Shown here piece by piece: positions 63,102 through 64,000 of a stretch of 64,000 nt of DNA. A program made the translations under genes and the position numbers. Within the stretch, counting starts at the first letter, position 1; each line of letters opens with the position of its first letter. The DNA is from Rossellomorea aquimaris (GTDB lineage: Bacteria; Bacillota; Bacilli; Bacillales; Bacillaceae_B): NCBI RefSeq assembly GCF_020172085.1, contig NZ_JAIVAT010000009.1:248001-312000 (forward strand), given 5' to 3'. The notes under the pieces are model-generated. The model had not been told where the DNA came from. It did no database searches and was given only the letters and a program-made list of their open reading frames with translations.

Positions 63102-64000
63102 TTAATATTCTGTATCAGATTTTCTCATCTTAAATTGAAGAAGCGTGATGATAATGATGATGATGAACAGGATGAATGATCCTGCTGCCGCATAGCCGAA
63201 TTCACTGAACTGGAACCCTTTTTGATAGATGAATAAGGCCATTGAGATTGTTCCGTCAAGGGGACCGCCATTCGTCATGACAAATGGCTCCTCGAAGAAC
63301 TGCAGCCATCCGATCAACGTGGTGACCGTGACGAAGAAAGTGGCATAGCGGAGTAACGGGATCGTGACATTCCACAATACCTGCCAACGGTTCGCTCCAT
63401 CCATTTCCGCCGCTTCGTAGTACGACTTCGGAATTCCCTGCAGGGCAGCGAGAAAGATGATCATATTGATCCCGATCCCTTTCCATACGGCTAACACAAT
63501 CAACGATAGCTTGGCGATCGTTGGCTCTCCTAACCAAGGAATCTTATCGACATCCAGCAGTGATAAAATATAGTTAAACAATCCGTATTCCGTGTTGTAC
63601 AGGAACCCCCAGATGACCGCTACGGCGATGATATTCGTAATCGACGGCATGTAGTACACACCGCGGAATACAGTAAACAACTTACTTGTCCCGTAATTCA
63701 GCAGCAAGGCGATGCCTAGTGAGAATATGATAACTAGAGGCACACCTATGATGACATAGAACAGGGTGTTGAATATCGATTTGTGAAACAATTCGTCTGT
63801 GAGTAATGCCGAGTAGTTGTCCATACCGATGAAGCTGACATTCGACCAGTCGGCGAGCCCTTTTAAATCAAGGTCTGTGAAACTGATCAAAAAAGCGACA
63901 ATAATGGGCACAATGCTGAAAACGGTCAATATGATCACTGCAGGAGCAATAAACACATAGGGATGCTTATTTTTGTTAATGCTGTTTTTCCATCCATTGC
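63102..64000 (-). CDS. Sugar ABC transporter permease, MalF/CUT1 type (5' end beyond window)
   Basis: At least 299 codons encode a MalF-type permease with the EAA loop EAAEMDGANRWQVLWNVTIP and segments IPLLRYATFFVTVTTLIG. The frame is open to the window edge and reads NKHPYVFIAPAVII, typical of the internal N-terminal region, so the GTG near 63956 is not the start. A substrate-binding protein gene is expected upstream, outside the window. Confidence 0.94.
   Translation of the reverse strand, partial: NGWKNSINKNKHPYVFIAPAVIILTVFSIVPIIVAFLISFTDLDLKGLADWSNVSFIGMDNYSALLTDELFHKSIFNTLFYVIIGVPLVIIFSLGIALLLNYGTSKLFTVFRGVYYMPSITNIIAVAVIWGFLYNTEYGLFNYILSLLDVDKIPWLGEPTIAKLSLIVLAVWKGIGINMIIFLAALQGIPKSYYEAAEMDGANRWQVLWNVTIPLLRYATFFVTVTTLIGWLQFFEEPFVMTNGGPLDGTISMALFIYQKGFQFSEFGYAAAGSFILFIIIIIITLLQFKMRKSDTEY

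Noticed and set aside
63102..63956. GTG at 63956 as the start of the MalF-type permease
   Set aside because: The frame continues upstream to the window edge with typical MalF residues, and no ribosome site precedes the GTG.

Overview
The window reads as chromosomal DNA of a motile, low-GC Bacillaceae bacterium (Bacillus/Rossellomorea-like; the genus is my guess). The support is a Bacillus-type order of late flagellar and competence genes (comFA-comFC-yvyF-flgM-flgN-flgK-flgL-yviE-fliW-csrA-hag-flaG-fliD-fliS-fliT), AGGAGG-type ribosome sites, frequent TTG/GTG starts, sigma-D promoters, CcpA cre boxes and a SAM-I riboswitch. No rRNA, tRNA, CRISPR or prophage is visible.

Region 1 (1-15 kb, minus strand) holds the flagellar late genes followed by the comF locus. 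Four sigma-D-type promoters precede yvyF, flgM, hag and flaG. The hag leader carries two CsrA-like GGA sites, which fits the FliW-CsrA-Hag partner switch. An AT-rich pair, a Maf/DUF115 flagellin glycosyltransferase and an unrecognised 203-aa protein, sits between hag and flaG. comFB is absent.

Region 2 (14-26 kb) is mixed housekeeping and accessory DNA: degV, a PilZ-like protein, an EamA permease, a secreted CpdB-like nucleotidase, murB, a 43-aa ORF, two tandem HTH-TPR (PlcR/RRNPP-type) regulators, three tandem copies of a short terminator-ended cassette, a VOC protein, a NERD protein and ppaC.

Region 3 (26-34 kb) is a carboxylate uptake locus: a DctB-like binding protein divergent from DctS-DctR, then a TAXI binding protein, a DUF1850 protein, a fused TRAP permease and an SDR. 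A cre-like box precedes the TAXI gene.

Region 4 (34-47 kb) has a thioester-reductase-like SDR, a class B PBP of the PbpC/MecA type, an IS256-family element with an in-frame stop, trhO, and two large secreted CWB2-anchored enzymes (a 5'-nucleotidase and an ExeM/NucH-like nuclease).

Region 5 (47-64 kb) holds an AbgT transporter beside an operon of three M20-type hydrolases and a regulator, a SEC-C protein, a SAM-riboswitch-controlled metNIQ operon, and a sugar locus (LacI regulator, GH13 alpha-glucosidase, two ABC permeases, the last cut by the window edge). Repeats cluster in the gaps here: a 20-21-bp phased array, a Bacillaceae-type long palindrome, and copies of a GAGGGACGGACCTC word.
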